A DNA stretch of 64,000 nucleotides, from assembly GCA_033439765.1 (NCBI GenBank), contig JAULSN010000001.1:186001-250000 (forward strand), given 5' to 3'. The stretch's first letter is position 1, and the number at the start of each line of letters is the position of its first letter. The translations under genes and the position numbers were made by a program. Shown here piece after piece: positions 21,716 through 33,378 of the stretch. This DNA is from Lasiosphaeria ovina. Taxonomy: Eukaryota > Ascomycota > Sordariomycetes > Sordariales > Lasiosphaeriaceae. Below the pieces are notes generated by a model. The model had not been told where the DNA came from. It was given only the letters and a program-made list of their open reading frames with translations, and searched no databases.

Positions 21716-23942
21716 ATGCATCCGCTTCCAGGCCCCCGATGCATCCGCCTCGTCGACGTCGAGCTCGGGCCAGAAGACGAGGCCGTGTCCATATCCATCC
21801 AGGCTCACCAACTCGAGACAGCACCGCCATATGACGCCCTGTCGTACACCTGGGGTGATCCCAGCTCCCCACTGGTCTTTCCGCCCGAGATGTCGATGGA
21901 AGATGCCTACATACTCTGCGACGGAAAGCCACTCGCTGTCAGGCCAAACCTCGCAAGCGCCCTCCGAGCCCTTCGCGCACCCGCCTCCACACCGGGCAGA
22001 CTGGGAATCCCCCGGCAAGCCTTGATCTGGATCGATGCCATCTGCATCAACCAAGACGACCTGGCCGAGCGCGCCGCCCAGGTCGCCATGATGGGTGACG
22101 TTTACGGCCGGGCCGAGACGGTCATCGTGTGGCTCGGCCCCGAGGACGCATCTACCGACGACGCCATGCGGGTCCTGAATCGGCTTTCGGCCGTCCCTGA
22201 GAGCGCGCTGGCCGCGGCGCGCGACAGCAGCCTGCCGCTCGACATCCGCAACCCCGGCGTTTACAGCCGGCAGCTGGCTATGGACCCGGTGCCCATGCAT
22301 GAGTGGCTGGGCTGGATCGCCTTTGTCGAGCGCAACTACTTTCGCCGCGCCTGGATTATCCAGGAGGTCGTTAAGGCGCGCCAGCTGGTCTTCCTCTGCG
22401 GCGCCCATGTCTTTTCCTGGCACGTCTTCTCGGCCGCCTACTCCTTCCTGCACGACACGCGCTGGCTCGAGATCCTGACCCCGTCCTATCTCCTGACCTA
22501 TCTCGCCCCGAGCGAGATCCCGGAGAGGTACCGGCGCTTCCTGGACCCGGACCGACATACCGTCGAGGACTCGGCCATGGTCGTCCGCTATGCCCGACAG
22601 TATCTCGCCGAGGCTGGCAGGTCCATCGCCCTGATTGAGTGCCTGCGCCTGTTCCGAAGCAGCCTCTGCTCGGACCCCAGGGACAAGGTCTTTTCCATCC
22701 TCAGCATCATCGATGAGAACTCGCCCGAGCTCGAGGCGTGCCCGGACATCCGCCGCGTCGATTACGCGGTTCCAGTCCCTGAGTTGTACCTCCTCGTCGC
22801 GTGGTCGAGCATCCAGTCCTCGCTTGACCTGGCAATCCTCAAGCACAAGGAACAGGAAGACGAGACTCGTGTCAAGGGCCTTCCGTCCTGGGTTCCGGAC
22901 TGGTCGGCTCCGCACACCCATACCCCTCTCGACTCTGACGACACTGTCGCCGCCTGGGACGCGTCTGCGGGGCTGCATTTTCTGTTGCCGCCGGTGCAAC
23001 GAAATCGCCACCTGCCGGTTCAGGGCGTGCGGATAGGCTCTGTCGCTGCACTGTCGGCCGATTCCAGTTTTGCGATCGAATTTTGGGCTAGTCTCGCGCC
23101 GCTGGCGGCTGGCATGGCTCCAAGCTATTCATCACGGTGAGTGGCAAAGCATATACATTCTGCGATCCGGTCTAATTATGCGGCGGCAATGGATTTGCTA
23201 ACTTGAGGCACCCTGTAACAGGTTTGAAGACAAAGACGCCCCTCATAATGCGTGCAGCCGATTGGAGTTACTATCGAGGACGCTGTGGCGGGACCAGATA
23301 AACTCCTTGAATCTCTCACCAACACAGGCCCACTCCCTAACGCTCGGCTACATTCTGTGGCAGCTGCATCTCGGCTACGTGGAGGCCACGCTGGTCGACG
23401 ACCAGATTCTGCTGGAGCCCCGGCCTCGCGACGAGTGGGACTGGCAGCGCAGGATCCGGGAGAACTCGGACGACTGGCAACCCATGCCGCTGTTTCGCCC
23501 CCTGATTGCGCTGCTCAGCACCGAGTCCTTCCTGTCGCCTGTCAAACTCGACCTGGCACTGGCATTCGCCGAAGAGCTGGCCGAGACGAACCAAGCTGAG
23601 GTTGTAATCGACAGTAGCCGGACTGAAAAAACCTCTGACGATGGCGGCGAGCATCACGCCATGGCCGTCGTCTCTGGCGAGGAGCTGGCGCGGTACATAA
23701 ATGTGGGGCTGGCCGACAGGCGAGTAGCCCGCAACGCCGACCTGGGCATGAGTCTGGTGCCAGAGTGTGCCCGCCCAGGCGACGAGATATGGGTGCTAGC
23801 CGGAGCGAAAACGCCCTATATTCTTCGGTCCAGTGAGGTTTCGGACCGTTACTCCGTGGTTGGAGAAGCGTTCGTGCACCACATCATGGCCGGGCAAGCG
23901 GCAGCGAGCGGAGAGGCGGTGCGAGATCTCGTCCTCCAGTGA
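21716..23942 (+). CDS. HET-domain protein (heterokaryon incompatibility type)
   Basis: Two exons (21716-23136, 23222-23942; 85-bp GTGAGT...ACAG intron) give 713 residues, apparently intact. HET motifs in order: YDALSYTWGDPSSP (residues 39-52), LIWIDAICINQDDLAERAAQ (about 104), VYGRAETVIVWLGPED, RRAWIIQEVVKAR (about 212) and SSLCSDPRDKVFSILSIID. The C-terminal half is typical of long HET proteins (LPSWVPDWS near residue 390, then the PGDEIWVLAGAKTPYILR block that closes the family). HET domains are TIR-like and trigger cell death when two incompatible alleles meet. It is the only intact member among several relics here. The partner allele or locus is unknown. Confidence 0.9.
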
Positions 23943-24218
23943 TTCAAGCAGATGAAAATTCCCTAGAAAACGGATTTTAAAAATGGCGTCTAGGAGCAGG
24001 TGTTTGAGCTGCCGTCACAGGTCTGTCCTGGCTAAAGGGGTGAATTAGTTGAACAAGGATGGGTGGCACCCAAACAAACCGATCAACCGCGGCAATGTAT
24101 TGACATGTGCTTAGACCAGCGCCCGGCGGTCTGTCTCGCAGAAAGTATCAAGCACAGCTGAACTTGACAGGTTGGGCTGTTTGGACGACCGCTAGCAAAA
24201 TGGTGGGCAATATTGATT

Positions 24219-25005
24219 TTATGAGTGGGAAGCGCACAACCGGATGGGATCACTCGGGGCAATTTTGAAGTCCCCAAGCGTAGTCTTGTCTAACGTTTTT
24301 TCGCCCAGCGCCGGGATCAAGAAATTCACACCAAAAGCCTTATCCTTGCTCCCGCCGCCCACGACGACGGTGAGGCTCTCCAAGTTGACGGGCATGCTGC
24401 GACCCCAGAACGGCAAGCGGGCGGCCTTGACCTCCCGCAGATCCATGGAGGCGACACGGTCGTCCGCGGAGTCCCTGAGCACGGCGCGGAACGAGAGCCA
24501 CTTTTGGAAGCTCCATTGCGAACGTCGACGAAGTCCGTCGCGGGCGCCCACGTGCGCGATCTGGGTCGACACGAGCGAGAGCGCCTCGGTTACCGCGCTC
24601 CGCAGCATGGGCCCGCCGTCGACATCCGTGTACCGCAGGTGCAGCACCACGTCTGAGACGGACGCGTAGTCGAACTGCCGCGCGACGAGTCGCGGCAACG
24701 CCAGCTTCCACGAGCTAACGGCGCCGGCGCCCTTGAACGGCTAGAACTGCTACGTGTTCTCGCCAAAGCTGAGCTGGAACGTGTCACTGTCCTGCATCTC
24801 CGACCTGAGGCCACCTGGGTATTAGACGCCGAATCGTTCCGGAACAGCCCGTTCTCCACCGAGCCAGTGAGGTAGGAGCTTCTGCTTCCGAGGCGGCCGA
24901 GCTGACGCGGTAACGGTGCTCGGTCGGGGACAGCGTGGCGGCGAGCGCCGTGTAGGGGCCGGTGGCGCACGGGATGGACACGCTCAGGGACCGGATCCGC
25001 ATCAT
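24219..25005 (-). pseudogene. Relic of a Tc-type toxin A-subunit C-terminus
   Basis: Two blocks match the C-terminal, TcB-binding region of bacterial Tc (toxin complex) A subunits: RIRSLSVSIPCATGPYTALA (near 24990-24930) and FDYASVSDVVLHLRYTD (near 24680-24630). The gene is dead. Two in-frame TAG codons stand at 24752-24750 and 24743-24741, the frame changes between the blocks near 24830, and everything upstream (the pore and shell parts, normally over 1,500 residues) is absent. A-subunit-like genes are known in some fungi and are usually ascribed to transfer from bacteria. The fragment lies 277 bp beyond the intact HET gene, tail to tail. Confidence 0.65.
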
Positions 25006-25943
25006 GAAGTTGCTGGGACAGTCAACCCGAAGAGTATCTCTGGGATGGAGAAGCTGGTCGCGCCTGTCTCAAGCAGAGTGTGGCGTTGAGCGATGAAACA
25101 TCTTGCGATGTGATCTAATGATGTGATCTAGTGAAAGTGTCCATATTCACCGCTCGTATCTTTCCGGAATCGTCGTTGATAATGAGCCTAACAAGAATAT
25201 CACATATCGTACAATGCTTGGTGGTGGACGAGTGAGAATGTACAGCCTTTGACTGGAAGGAGCAATTGGCAACTAGCAGCGTGTTTCGATTACTCCTGCT
25301 CTACCTCAAAGGCCAGCAACCACGCGAACACTGGCTTCTTCTCATTCCATTACCGCTACTCGTCCCACGTTGCAGAAAGCCACCATAGTCGTCCGAAGTA
25401 TCCCCGTTACGAGCTTCGATAACGCCAACGACAACCAATCAACATACTAGTTCTCACTTCTAAGTAAGACGAAAAGCCTTCTTATCAAGCAACCCACCTC
25501 CAGGCTCTCCAATCACAAGCAGCAAATACCCGGCGGCTAGTGAGCCTTCCACGCCATCGGGGATTTTGATCGGCGAATATACTGACCCAATTCCGAGTAT
25601 CTCGCGGTTGCCCTCACTTGTGATCGCGTTCGAGCGGGGAAATGCCTTTCTTGGTGCGGCAGAGAGCCCGAGCTCGAAGGAGGTGGTCAGATTCAGATAA
25701 ACGCTCAACTTGGGCAAGTTGTCTGGCGGCATCAGGCAAGAACGGCTTGGAGACTCTCCGATGGAGGATGGAGACGGTATCGCTAACTCTAGCGTTCGAC
25801 CAGAGCTTCGCCGGGAAAAGGCAGGGTGTCACTGAAAAAGCGAATGGGAACATGCGAATGGCAAGATAGAGTCTCGATTCGGTTCATCTTTGGACTTTTA
25901 GGTCCATTCCCTCATTTATCTTCCACCAACCATGGCATCTCTC
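25006..25943. other. Intergenic, no supported gene
   Basis: Short frames on both strands between 25460 and 25869 have no recognised domain. Nothing of the toxin-like relic could be followed past 25005. Confidence 0.45.
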
Positions 25944-26694
25944 TCATTTAGTCCTTGCCATCGCAGCCTCTACTGTCTCCCTCGCCGCCTGCTCCCAATC
26001 ATCCCAACACAACCCCAACACGACCGTATCCCTCCCAACCAGCGTCTCGGGACTCCCCGGCGGCAGCGGCTGCCCATTCCCAACCTTCACCCTCGCACCC
26101 GGCTGATCGCGCAAGACAAAATGCCACCTGAGCAGACCCTCGCGACGGAACCCCATGCGTTCCGCGACACGAATTGATGCCGGGTTGGCGGCGCTCGCCT
26201 TCCACTGGACCCTGCGCAGACCCATACCGCCATCACCCAAGGCGTACTGCAACATGAGCCCGACAGCGTTGGTGGTGACGTGAGTGCGATGAAAGGCCGG
26301 GAGGATGACGACGAACCCGATCTCTGTTGAGAGGTGGGTGGGGGATGTGTCCAGGAAGGCGATGACGCCCGCGAGTTGGCCTTCGTTGTCTATGGCTGTT
26401 GGGGGGCGGGTTTTGTCGACTATGGCGTAGGTGAACCAGTTTCTGGTTTGGGTGGTCAGGGCAGAGATGAACTCAGCTTTGCTGGAGAAGGGGCCGAAGG
26501 GCATGTGCGCGTAGAGTTCGGGGTGAGGGGCGGTCTGGATGAAGAATTCTTCGGCATGGTGGTCTATCTGTTGGGGTGGAGTTTAGAGCTTTGCTTTATA
26601 ATTAAGGGCAAAAGAACCCTACTGAGAAGGGTATTAGTTTCGCCCTGTGATTAGCAATTGGATGGGTTGGAAAGTTGAAAGTCTCTTCGGTCAT
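25944..26694 (-). CDS. GNAT-family N-acetyltransferase
   Basis: Two exons (26694-26623, 26567-25944) give 231 residues. Phase is kept by the donor TCA|GTAGGG and an AACAG acceptor. The start MTEETFNFPTHPIANHRAKL is followed by AGVIAFLDTSPTHLSTEIGF (beta4), then the acetyl-CoA-binding helix region THVTTNAVGLMLQYAL and ASAANPASIRVAERMGFRRE, the signature of the RimJ/RimL-like branch. A cytosolic acetyl transfer to a small molecule or protein N-terminus is expected; the substrate is unknown. No signal or membrane segment. The donor is slightly weak, so transcript support would help. Confidence 0.8.
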
Positions 26695-27149
26695 TGTAGT
26701 AGTTGGTGTGAATCTTGAAAGGCAATGTGAGATTGACAATTTGAGATTAACTGAAGCTGTCAGGTGATGGGAGAAGTGGACTAGATACGGTCCGTCGAAA
26801 GAGTCAAACGCGTTACTCGATGCCGAGTGACTCATCATGCCGAGCTGCATGGTCGATGAGCGAGGTTCGCGCCGATAGCGCCGAACTGACACGTGAGAAG
26901 ACTTACTAATTAAGGGCCGGCCGAGTTAAGTACTCCTTGCTAGTTTAATTACGTACTGTCGCAGCATAATTCTCTCGCTTAATTATGACGCTATGTTACC
27001 TTTCTTTATTAGCTAAGAATATTACGCTCGCTAGCCTTTGCCAAGATATTTACGCGCTTTATGCCAGTCAACTTCGATCCGTACTCCATTCCCGTTTACG
27101 GCAACCCCAGATAAAACAAATTCCATATGTTCTCGCTCACGGCCAACTC
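26695..27149. other. Intergenic, AT-rich patch
   Basis: 26900-27060 is rich in TAATTA and TTAG words and poor in coding signal, unlike its neighbours. It may be an old mutated repeat. The ends should hold the GNAT promoter and the 3' UTR of the next gene. Confidence 0.4.
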
Positions 27150-29061
27150 TCAACCTGGCACTTCATGAGCCGTCTCGTACGACGCGCTCTGCGACATGGC
27201 ATGCAACGGTCTGGACCCTGGTGACCGTTGGCCCTCGTTGATATACGGCGAGACATCCCTGGTGTCCCCGAAGAAGGAACCGCCCGCCGACAGTGGACTC
27301 GGATTGCTGTTTTGCGTCTTATACTTGAAGAATGGTGAGCCAGATGCAGGGGTCTGCGAGTCGACTTCAAACACGCGTTTCTGCACGTCTGCCTCGACGA
27401 CTGGCGTCGGCGGCCGGTATCCCAGGTCGATGTCTTGCTGTAGCGGATGCAGGGTTCCATGGGCCACCTCCGCTCGTCTTGCTCTCCTCTTGCGCCGCCA
27501 GAGCAGTATGGCGAGGACAATTAATAATATCACTGCCACGCCTCCTCCCACGGCGCCACCAATTACCGCACCCATGTTAGTGCTATTACTGCCACTTCCT
27601 GAGGAGCCCGATCCAGTCGTGCCGTTGTTGACATCCTTGCAGGACAGGGCCATGTACTTGTCGGGTTGGGTAGGTACGGCAGCCGCGGCAAGACCGAAAA
27701 GGCCTGTCTCGTAGTTGACGGCGAGGTAACTCTACATGATTTAGGTCAATATCGGAGAAGGGGAGCTTATCATAAGCTAAAAGAGAAAAGGGAACCTACA
27801 CGTGACAGGAAGATCTTGCCCAGCGTCGGCACCTCGCCCACGTCAGTCGGATTATTCAAGATCTGCAAGTTGGCCATCCCCGGCACGGGCACCCGGTTAC
27901 CCTGCCGGTCCCAGCCCAGCAACGGGCGCACTAGCTCCGAGGCCGGCATGGTCGTCGTATAGCCGTTATCGAGCGTGATGGACAGCGACCAGTCGCCAAC
28001 CTTGTCCATCGCATACGGCAGTCCATACTCCGTAAACGACAAATTCAATCCTTCCGCCGCGCCCTGGTTGCTATACACCCCCAATTGCGAGTCATTGAAC
28101 CCCGTGATCTCCTTCCAGCGGAGCAGCATCCCTGCCGTGAAGCGAAACAAGTTATCGTAAGGCTCGATGCACGCCTCGACCGTCTCGGCCCTCGAGTTCA
28201 CGGGCACAACACTCCCATTAGCCAGGGTCACGCTGACATCGACCATCCTTGTCCGCAGCGGACACGGCCGGTCCCCTGCCATGTTGCTTACCGCCGTCCA
28301 GTAAAACGATCCATCCGTTCGCCCAGCATTATACCCGCCCACCACCAACTCCCCGTTCCGCGGGTTCGCCAGCGACTGTGACCCGGCATCGAGGGACCAC
28401 GAACGCGACCCAGCAACGCCCTGCCGCACGGCATCCTGTAGAAACACCGAGTCGATCCCTAACCCCAGCATGCCGGCATTGGAATTGTTGCCGTACTGGT
28501 TTAGTGCCAACCCCGTGCCCTGTAGCGCGATGTTGGCGTTGGGGAAGTTGAGCACGTCGTACCCGACTTTGGTGATGCCGGGCGGGTTGAAGTGGTCCCA
28601 TGTCGGGTTGCTGCGCGTGTCGTTGTAGTCGGCCAGCGCCACCGTCGTCCACGTCGACGACGAGTTTTCATTGAAAAAGCCGCCTCGGAGGGCTTCGCAT
28701 TGGTGCAGCGCTGGCGTTTGTGAGATGGCGCAGAGGGACTTTTGGGAGAGGAGGGTCGAGTTGACGACGGTTGATGGGACCAGGCAGAGGCGCTGCCGCG
28801 GGGTGCCGACCTCGACGAGATGGCCCCATGCCGTCACGTCGGACGAGATTGTGCAGTTGCGAAGGGCGACGGCGAAGGTGGTGTTGGTGCATGATTGTTG
28901 TGCCGTCGCCGTCGCCGTCTGTGAGGACATGAGTCAGGAAACAATCGGGAAGGCAGTCGTCCCCAAGGTAAATTAAGGAATGGACAGGTAGTAAATGAAC
29001 GGACCAACGTCGCAGCGGCAGTTACGGCTGCCACGACCCGAAGGTGTGGGACGCTGAGCAT
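27150..29061 (-). CDS. Membrane-anchored aspartic-protease-like protein lacking catalytic Asp
   Basis: Three exons (29061-29005, 28918-27800, 27731-27150) give 585 residues with phase 0 joins. Exon 1 is a signal peptide (MLSVPHLRVVAAVTAAATL). The ectodomain has the pepsin-fold cues GHLVEVGTPRQRL, NAGMLGLGIDSVFL and NGELVVGGYNAGRTDGSFYW. The position of the first DTG triad instead reads LVPSTVV, and no second D-T/S-G was found, so it is probably not an active protease. Many N-glycosylation sequons follow. A Gly/Ser linker leads to one transmembrane helix (GAVIGGAVGGGVAVILLIVL), a stop-transfer WRRKRRARRAE and a 110-residue cytosolic tail. A surface-receptor or wall-sensing role is inference. 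The first donor (GTCCGT) is non-consensus. Confidence 0.78.
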
Positions 29062-29508
29062 GGCCAGATTCTTTGCGCTGTCGCTCCCGGCCTCCCCATC
29101 CCCTGGCTTCTTTTCGTCCTGACGTCCACGTTTCCTCTTCGGCTGGCTGAGAGTAGACGAATCGGTGACTTGCGTCGCGACAAACGTTGGGGAGAAACTC
29201 GACCAGGGGGGAGTGAACTCATTTGCAGGTCAAATTCGAAGAAAAGGAGGAATGGGGGGTAAGAAAAATGCGGGCGTGGTCTCTTGAAGCGCTTCGCTTC
29301 TCTCTTCGATGCTTTGCAAATTAATTGCTGCTGCGCCACATGGGTGATATTAACCGGATGCTCCCCTCCTACCGGGCTCTGCGTGGTCAATAATAAGCAT
29401 ACCACTGGGTTGCATTCAGGCAGGGTTGCACGCAGCAGAAACGGCTCCAGAGACTCAAGGCAACTGGGGTAGCGGCGATCGGTTCGAGCTGAAAGCACTA
29501 GAACTTTA
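29062..29508. other. Promoter-side intergenic region
   Basis: Upstream of the aspartic-protease-like gene and ending at the left TA of the MITE. No gene seen. Confidence 0.45.
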
Positions 29509-29998
29509 TGCCGTAGGCTCGGTCTATTTCTACCATAGCCTCACCGCGCTAATGCATACTGCCCAACGCACTAAGCGCGCCACACAATGAGAATGCCACT
29601 CTTTACGCCCAAATCGACTTCGTCCATGGCGAACCCTGTCAACCTGCTTGCAAGCCACATTTGCACGCCTTACACGCCTTACACGCCTTCCACGCCTTGC
29701 ACGCCTTGCACGACGGTCGGTCGCAGTGCGCTAATCTTGAAGTTATCACCAACTTTACCCACGTACTGTAACTACGTATTGCAAGCGTTGCACGTACTCA
29801 GTTGGCCTGCGCCCGACTCCTGACTTGTAGTTACGAATAGCTTCAATTGTGGTGCGCGGCTTAATATGTGGCTGAAAGTAGCTGCGAATGTGCTGATTTT
29901 AGTGTGAACTGAAGCATAAGTATGGCGTGGCGCAATTAGCGGGGCACTAAGGCATTAGTCGCGGTGAGGCACGGTAGAAATAGACCGAGCCTACGGAA
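29509..29998. mobile_element. 490-bp MITE with ~45-bp terminal inverted repeats
   Basis: The left end (from 29511) and the reverse complement of the right end (to 29996) share the 24 outermost bases, beginning CCGTAGGCTCGGTCTATTTC, and continue with few gaps for about 45 bp through GCCTCACCGCG and CTAATGC. Both ends are bounded by TA (29507-29508 and 29999-30000), the target duplication of Tc1/mariner-type elements. No transposase frame is inside, so it is a non-autonomous element. The interior holds a 10-bp tandem array. Confidence 0.8.
29663..29712. repeat. 10-bp tandem repeat inside the MITE
   Basis: Five units of CACGCCTTAC and close variants (CACGCCTTCC, CACGCCTTGC) stand head to tail in the left half of the element. 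Confidence 0.7.
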
Positions 29999-30000
29999 TA

Positions 30001-33000
30001 CGGTAGGAAATTACTCGCTCTTATGCACAGTGCGAGATCGACAAACTCTGGTACCGCAAGATGAGGTCAGCCACCGTTCCAAAGAACCTTGGACCAGAAC
30101 TCGGTAACGTTTGCAATAAGCAGTATAGGTCCACAAAAGTTTCGGTGAAGTGTAAATTACTTCCTTTCCGATTACTCTCCCTTTACGGCTCTTCCGCTTT
30201 GCCATCATCGGCGGCTCCTTACTGCCGCCTTCATTCTGCGTGACTGGTGATCGTGTTAGTAGTTGTGAAGTGGGCTACGGAGTGAAGCTTATTCTTACGT
30301 TTGTCAGCACAGAGCTTCTTAGTCGTGACTTAGTCACCCTCCAAATTAAATAAACCAAGGTAACTTGGATTATTGGATAGCTAGCGGAGCTTACTCTAGC
30401 GCCCGCGTTGATCGACACAGCGTCATGGTTGAGCTACGTGGTGAAAATCAGGAAGTCAACAACTACGACTCGACTCGGCATATCCAGAAGAATTGCACCT
30501 GGAGCTGTATTGTTCCTCCTGCAATTCATAAGGTACAAAACAATAATCGGGCTTACATCTAAACGAGAAGTACACGTCTATGTTTGTATGATAGCCGTGA
30601 AGGGAGATGATGCTTACCCTGAATTGGCTCACGTGGACCTCTGCAGTATACTGTAACCCTGATTGAATGCGCGAAGGGGTCATAATGAACAAGAATACTC
30701 ACCTGTTCCATATTTCCAAATTGCCGCAAGAAGTATTAGCGCTCCAGCGCGAAGAGATTGGGGCGGAAGATCCTGACCCCGCCCCCGCACCCTTATGCTG
30801 TCCCACACCAGATCATGATGCAACTGGAGACTATGTCAAATCAATGAATGCTACAGCCGACGAGGAAAATAATTGGCACTCTCTTCTGGTCCTCGTGGCG
30901 AACTGCGACGCATATCTTTGTGGCCTTTGCCTTCTAGTCTGTGCGAGGCAACGACAAGAGGATGCGCAACTGCAGTCAAAAAGGAGGTTAACGTTAGCAC
31001 AATTCACATATTGCAAGGAGGACGGGGCTGGAGCCATGGTGGATACATACCGCTCTGTTTCAATCGGACCCGCCTTGTCCCTCTTGAGCCGGGGAGCTCG
31101 TGGCAACTCGGGGGGTAGTGGGATGTTAGTGACACCGTTGGAGCATCTCCACGACCGTTCGACACTCTTGATATTACATTAGACGTCCTACGTTACTTTT
31201 AACGAGCCGTTAACTTTGACAATCGCGTCGGGTATAGCGTTCGAAAAAATCCACTGGCGCGCGGAGCCGCTCACACAAGATATTACATCAGACGTACAGG
31301 CCAATGAGGAGGTCGCAGAGTGGAACACACTGTCGATCGGAACTGGTTGCAATAAAGGCTCTGCGACTAGAGCGAAGTGTTGTGTGGTCTCTCGGACGGC
31401 TGCTAGGAACAGATGCTAGGCACCAGTAAGATTGAGCTGAGATGTTGCACCTTGTCTTGACTACTAACCCACGGATCGCTAACGAAGGAGTGGCCAGTTT
31501 GATGGTCTGTAAACAGACACTGGCAGCCACGGGGCTTGCCAGAGGTTCACGGACTTCATGGGGAAGAAAAATGGGACCAGAAAGGGGAAAGAGAAACGAG
31601 ACAAGGCCTAGGAAACGATGATTTCTTATCTTTCACGTGCCGAGCTAGCCGCCACGTTCAACAAGCTGCTGGTGGATGGATTCTATTCTGATTGCCGACG
31701 TTGACCAATATCTCTTTCTCATGCTACTTGGTTGGCCCATATGATCAAAGCCATTGAGATGAGGACTCCGGCAGGGTTGTGATTTTGAGTTTGAGGCAGC
31801 AGAGCAACTCCACTTGATGTTCACTGATCACAATGTCAGTTCTGTACAGATCCTTGCTGGTTGTTTACGCATTGTCCAAAACGACGCCGCTGGCAGCTTC
31901 GAATCTGTTTGGTTTCTCTGGATCTCTGCTTTTGTCTCTCTTCTAGCTTGTTTTTAGATTAGCGTAACTAAGCGGCACCCCCCTGCGGTATGTTTAGGTG
32001 AGGAACAAGTAGCCGCTAGATGACGTCTCTGACTCTGAGGACGAGGCCCTCTACCACGGGTAGTGAACTCCGATATACGTGCAATCAAGTCACTCCCTAA
32101 CCTCGACAACGATCTCCACTAGCCTAATGACGAGAATCGGATGGTGGTCTAAGAGACCCGCGGGCGCCAGAAGCAGGATATTCTACCAATATTAAAGCCT
32201 TGCGCTCCTCGCGGCACTTTGGCGACCCTCGATCGCTTCTACTCAGTCTACTTTTCATCCTTCTTTCTAGAGCTAAGCCATCCATCGTTCTAGGCGCAAG
32301 TCTTGGGCGGCGCTTTCAAAACCCGCCAGCGCTTGAAAACGCAACGATTTCCTTGATCGAGCATGACTGCGAGGACCAGTATACTAATCTTTTTACATTT
32401 TCCCCATCATGCCGTGCCTGTGTTGCTGCGACGAACGCCAACGAAAACCTGCCAGCACAAGGACTCTGCAGAAATGTGCGCTAGGCCTGCACACCCAACA
32501 ACAGCCCAATGTGCGGGGTTAATGTGTGAAACAAAATGCAAAGTACGAGTAAATGATTTGGAGCTTCAAGAGGCGATAAGCCAGCGAACACACGACAGTA
32601 AAGACCAAACTCTCTCATAATGGCGCCAGTAATGTATTGCTCTTCCCTTGGTGACATGTGACTTGGACTCGTGGTTGGAGCCTTTGACTCGGCATCTCCG
32701 CCAAGACCTGGCACTCAATTGGTCAAATGGCCGGTCGCAGCGCCCGCGTCAGCCAGGCAAGGAAGCCTCAGAAGGCGTGCCAAGCCGCGATAGGAAGGTA
32801 ACTGCGACTGTGGTCGGCATTGTGCGCGTTTTACGGATAACTGGCTGCACTTGGGCTGCGAAGCGGGAAGCCGCGTCCTCAGGGCCTTGGCTCGATCCCT
32901 CCCACCCCCCTTATCGGCACTCGTGGTACAATCAAGCTTTCTGGGCGGCCAGCCCCCACAACTTTGCAGGTCTAGCCCCGTGCGACAACTCCTGCCAAGT

Positions 33001-33378
33001 CCGGGCCTGATGTTGCAATCGCGAATCCGACCTTCCACAACCAGCATGTGGTGGACTACAGCACGACATCTCGCACAGGCCCGATTGGCCCACCGCCTTC
33101 AGAGTCTGACTTAGTAATGGCGCTTCCGCGATCGTCGCCTGCAGCATTCCCATTCCCGCACCGAGCGGTACCCTCAGGCACCCTCCCGATGCGATCCCGA
33201 TCCCACACGAGAGCGGCCAGTTGGAACAAGATGTCGACTCCTGGCGGATTGCTGCTCAGCGGCCCTGCCAAGCCCATATAAGGGCTGTGGATGACCCTGC
33301 CACGATGCCAGACCTTGTCCAGCTCCAGCAATCAGCCCTCTTCCAGCCATACTCGGGCATCATCAGCCCACCGTCAAG
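30001..33378. other. 3.4 kb without a convincing gene
   Basis: Several short frames, none with a secure domain. Near 31640 a block reading AATFNKLLVDGFYSDC recalls the start of a BTB domain, but the frame closes at once. A 94-residue frame at 32200-32484 was not recognised. The last 150 bp hold the promoter of the carboxypeptidase gene, with a TATA-like CATATAAGG near 33277. Confidence 0.45.

Noticed and set aside
25460..25869. Overlapping frames on both strands between the toxin-like relic and the GNAT gene
   Set aside because: No domain, and neither frame has convincing splice sites.
31620..31850. BTB-like start (NKLLVDGFYSDC)
   Set aside because: The similarity is about 12 residues long and the frame closes at once. 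Too little to call a BTB relic.
32200..32484. 94-codon frame with a hydrophobic N-terminus
   Set aside because: It lacks an ATG start and a recognised domain, and no continuation was found.
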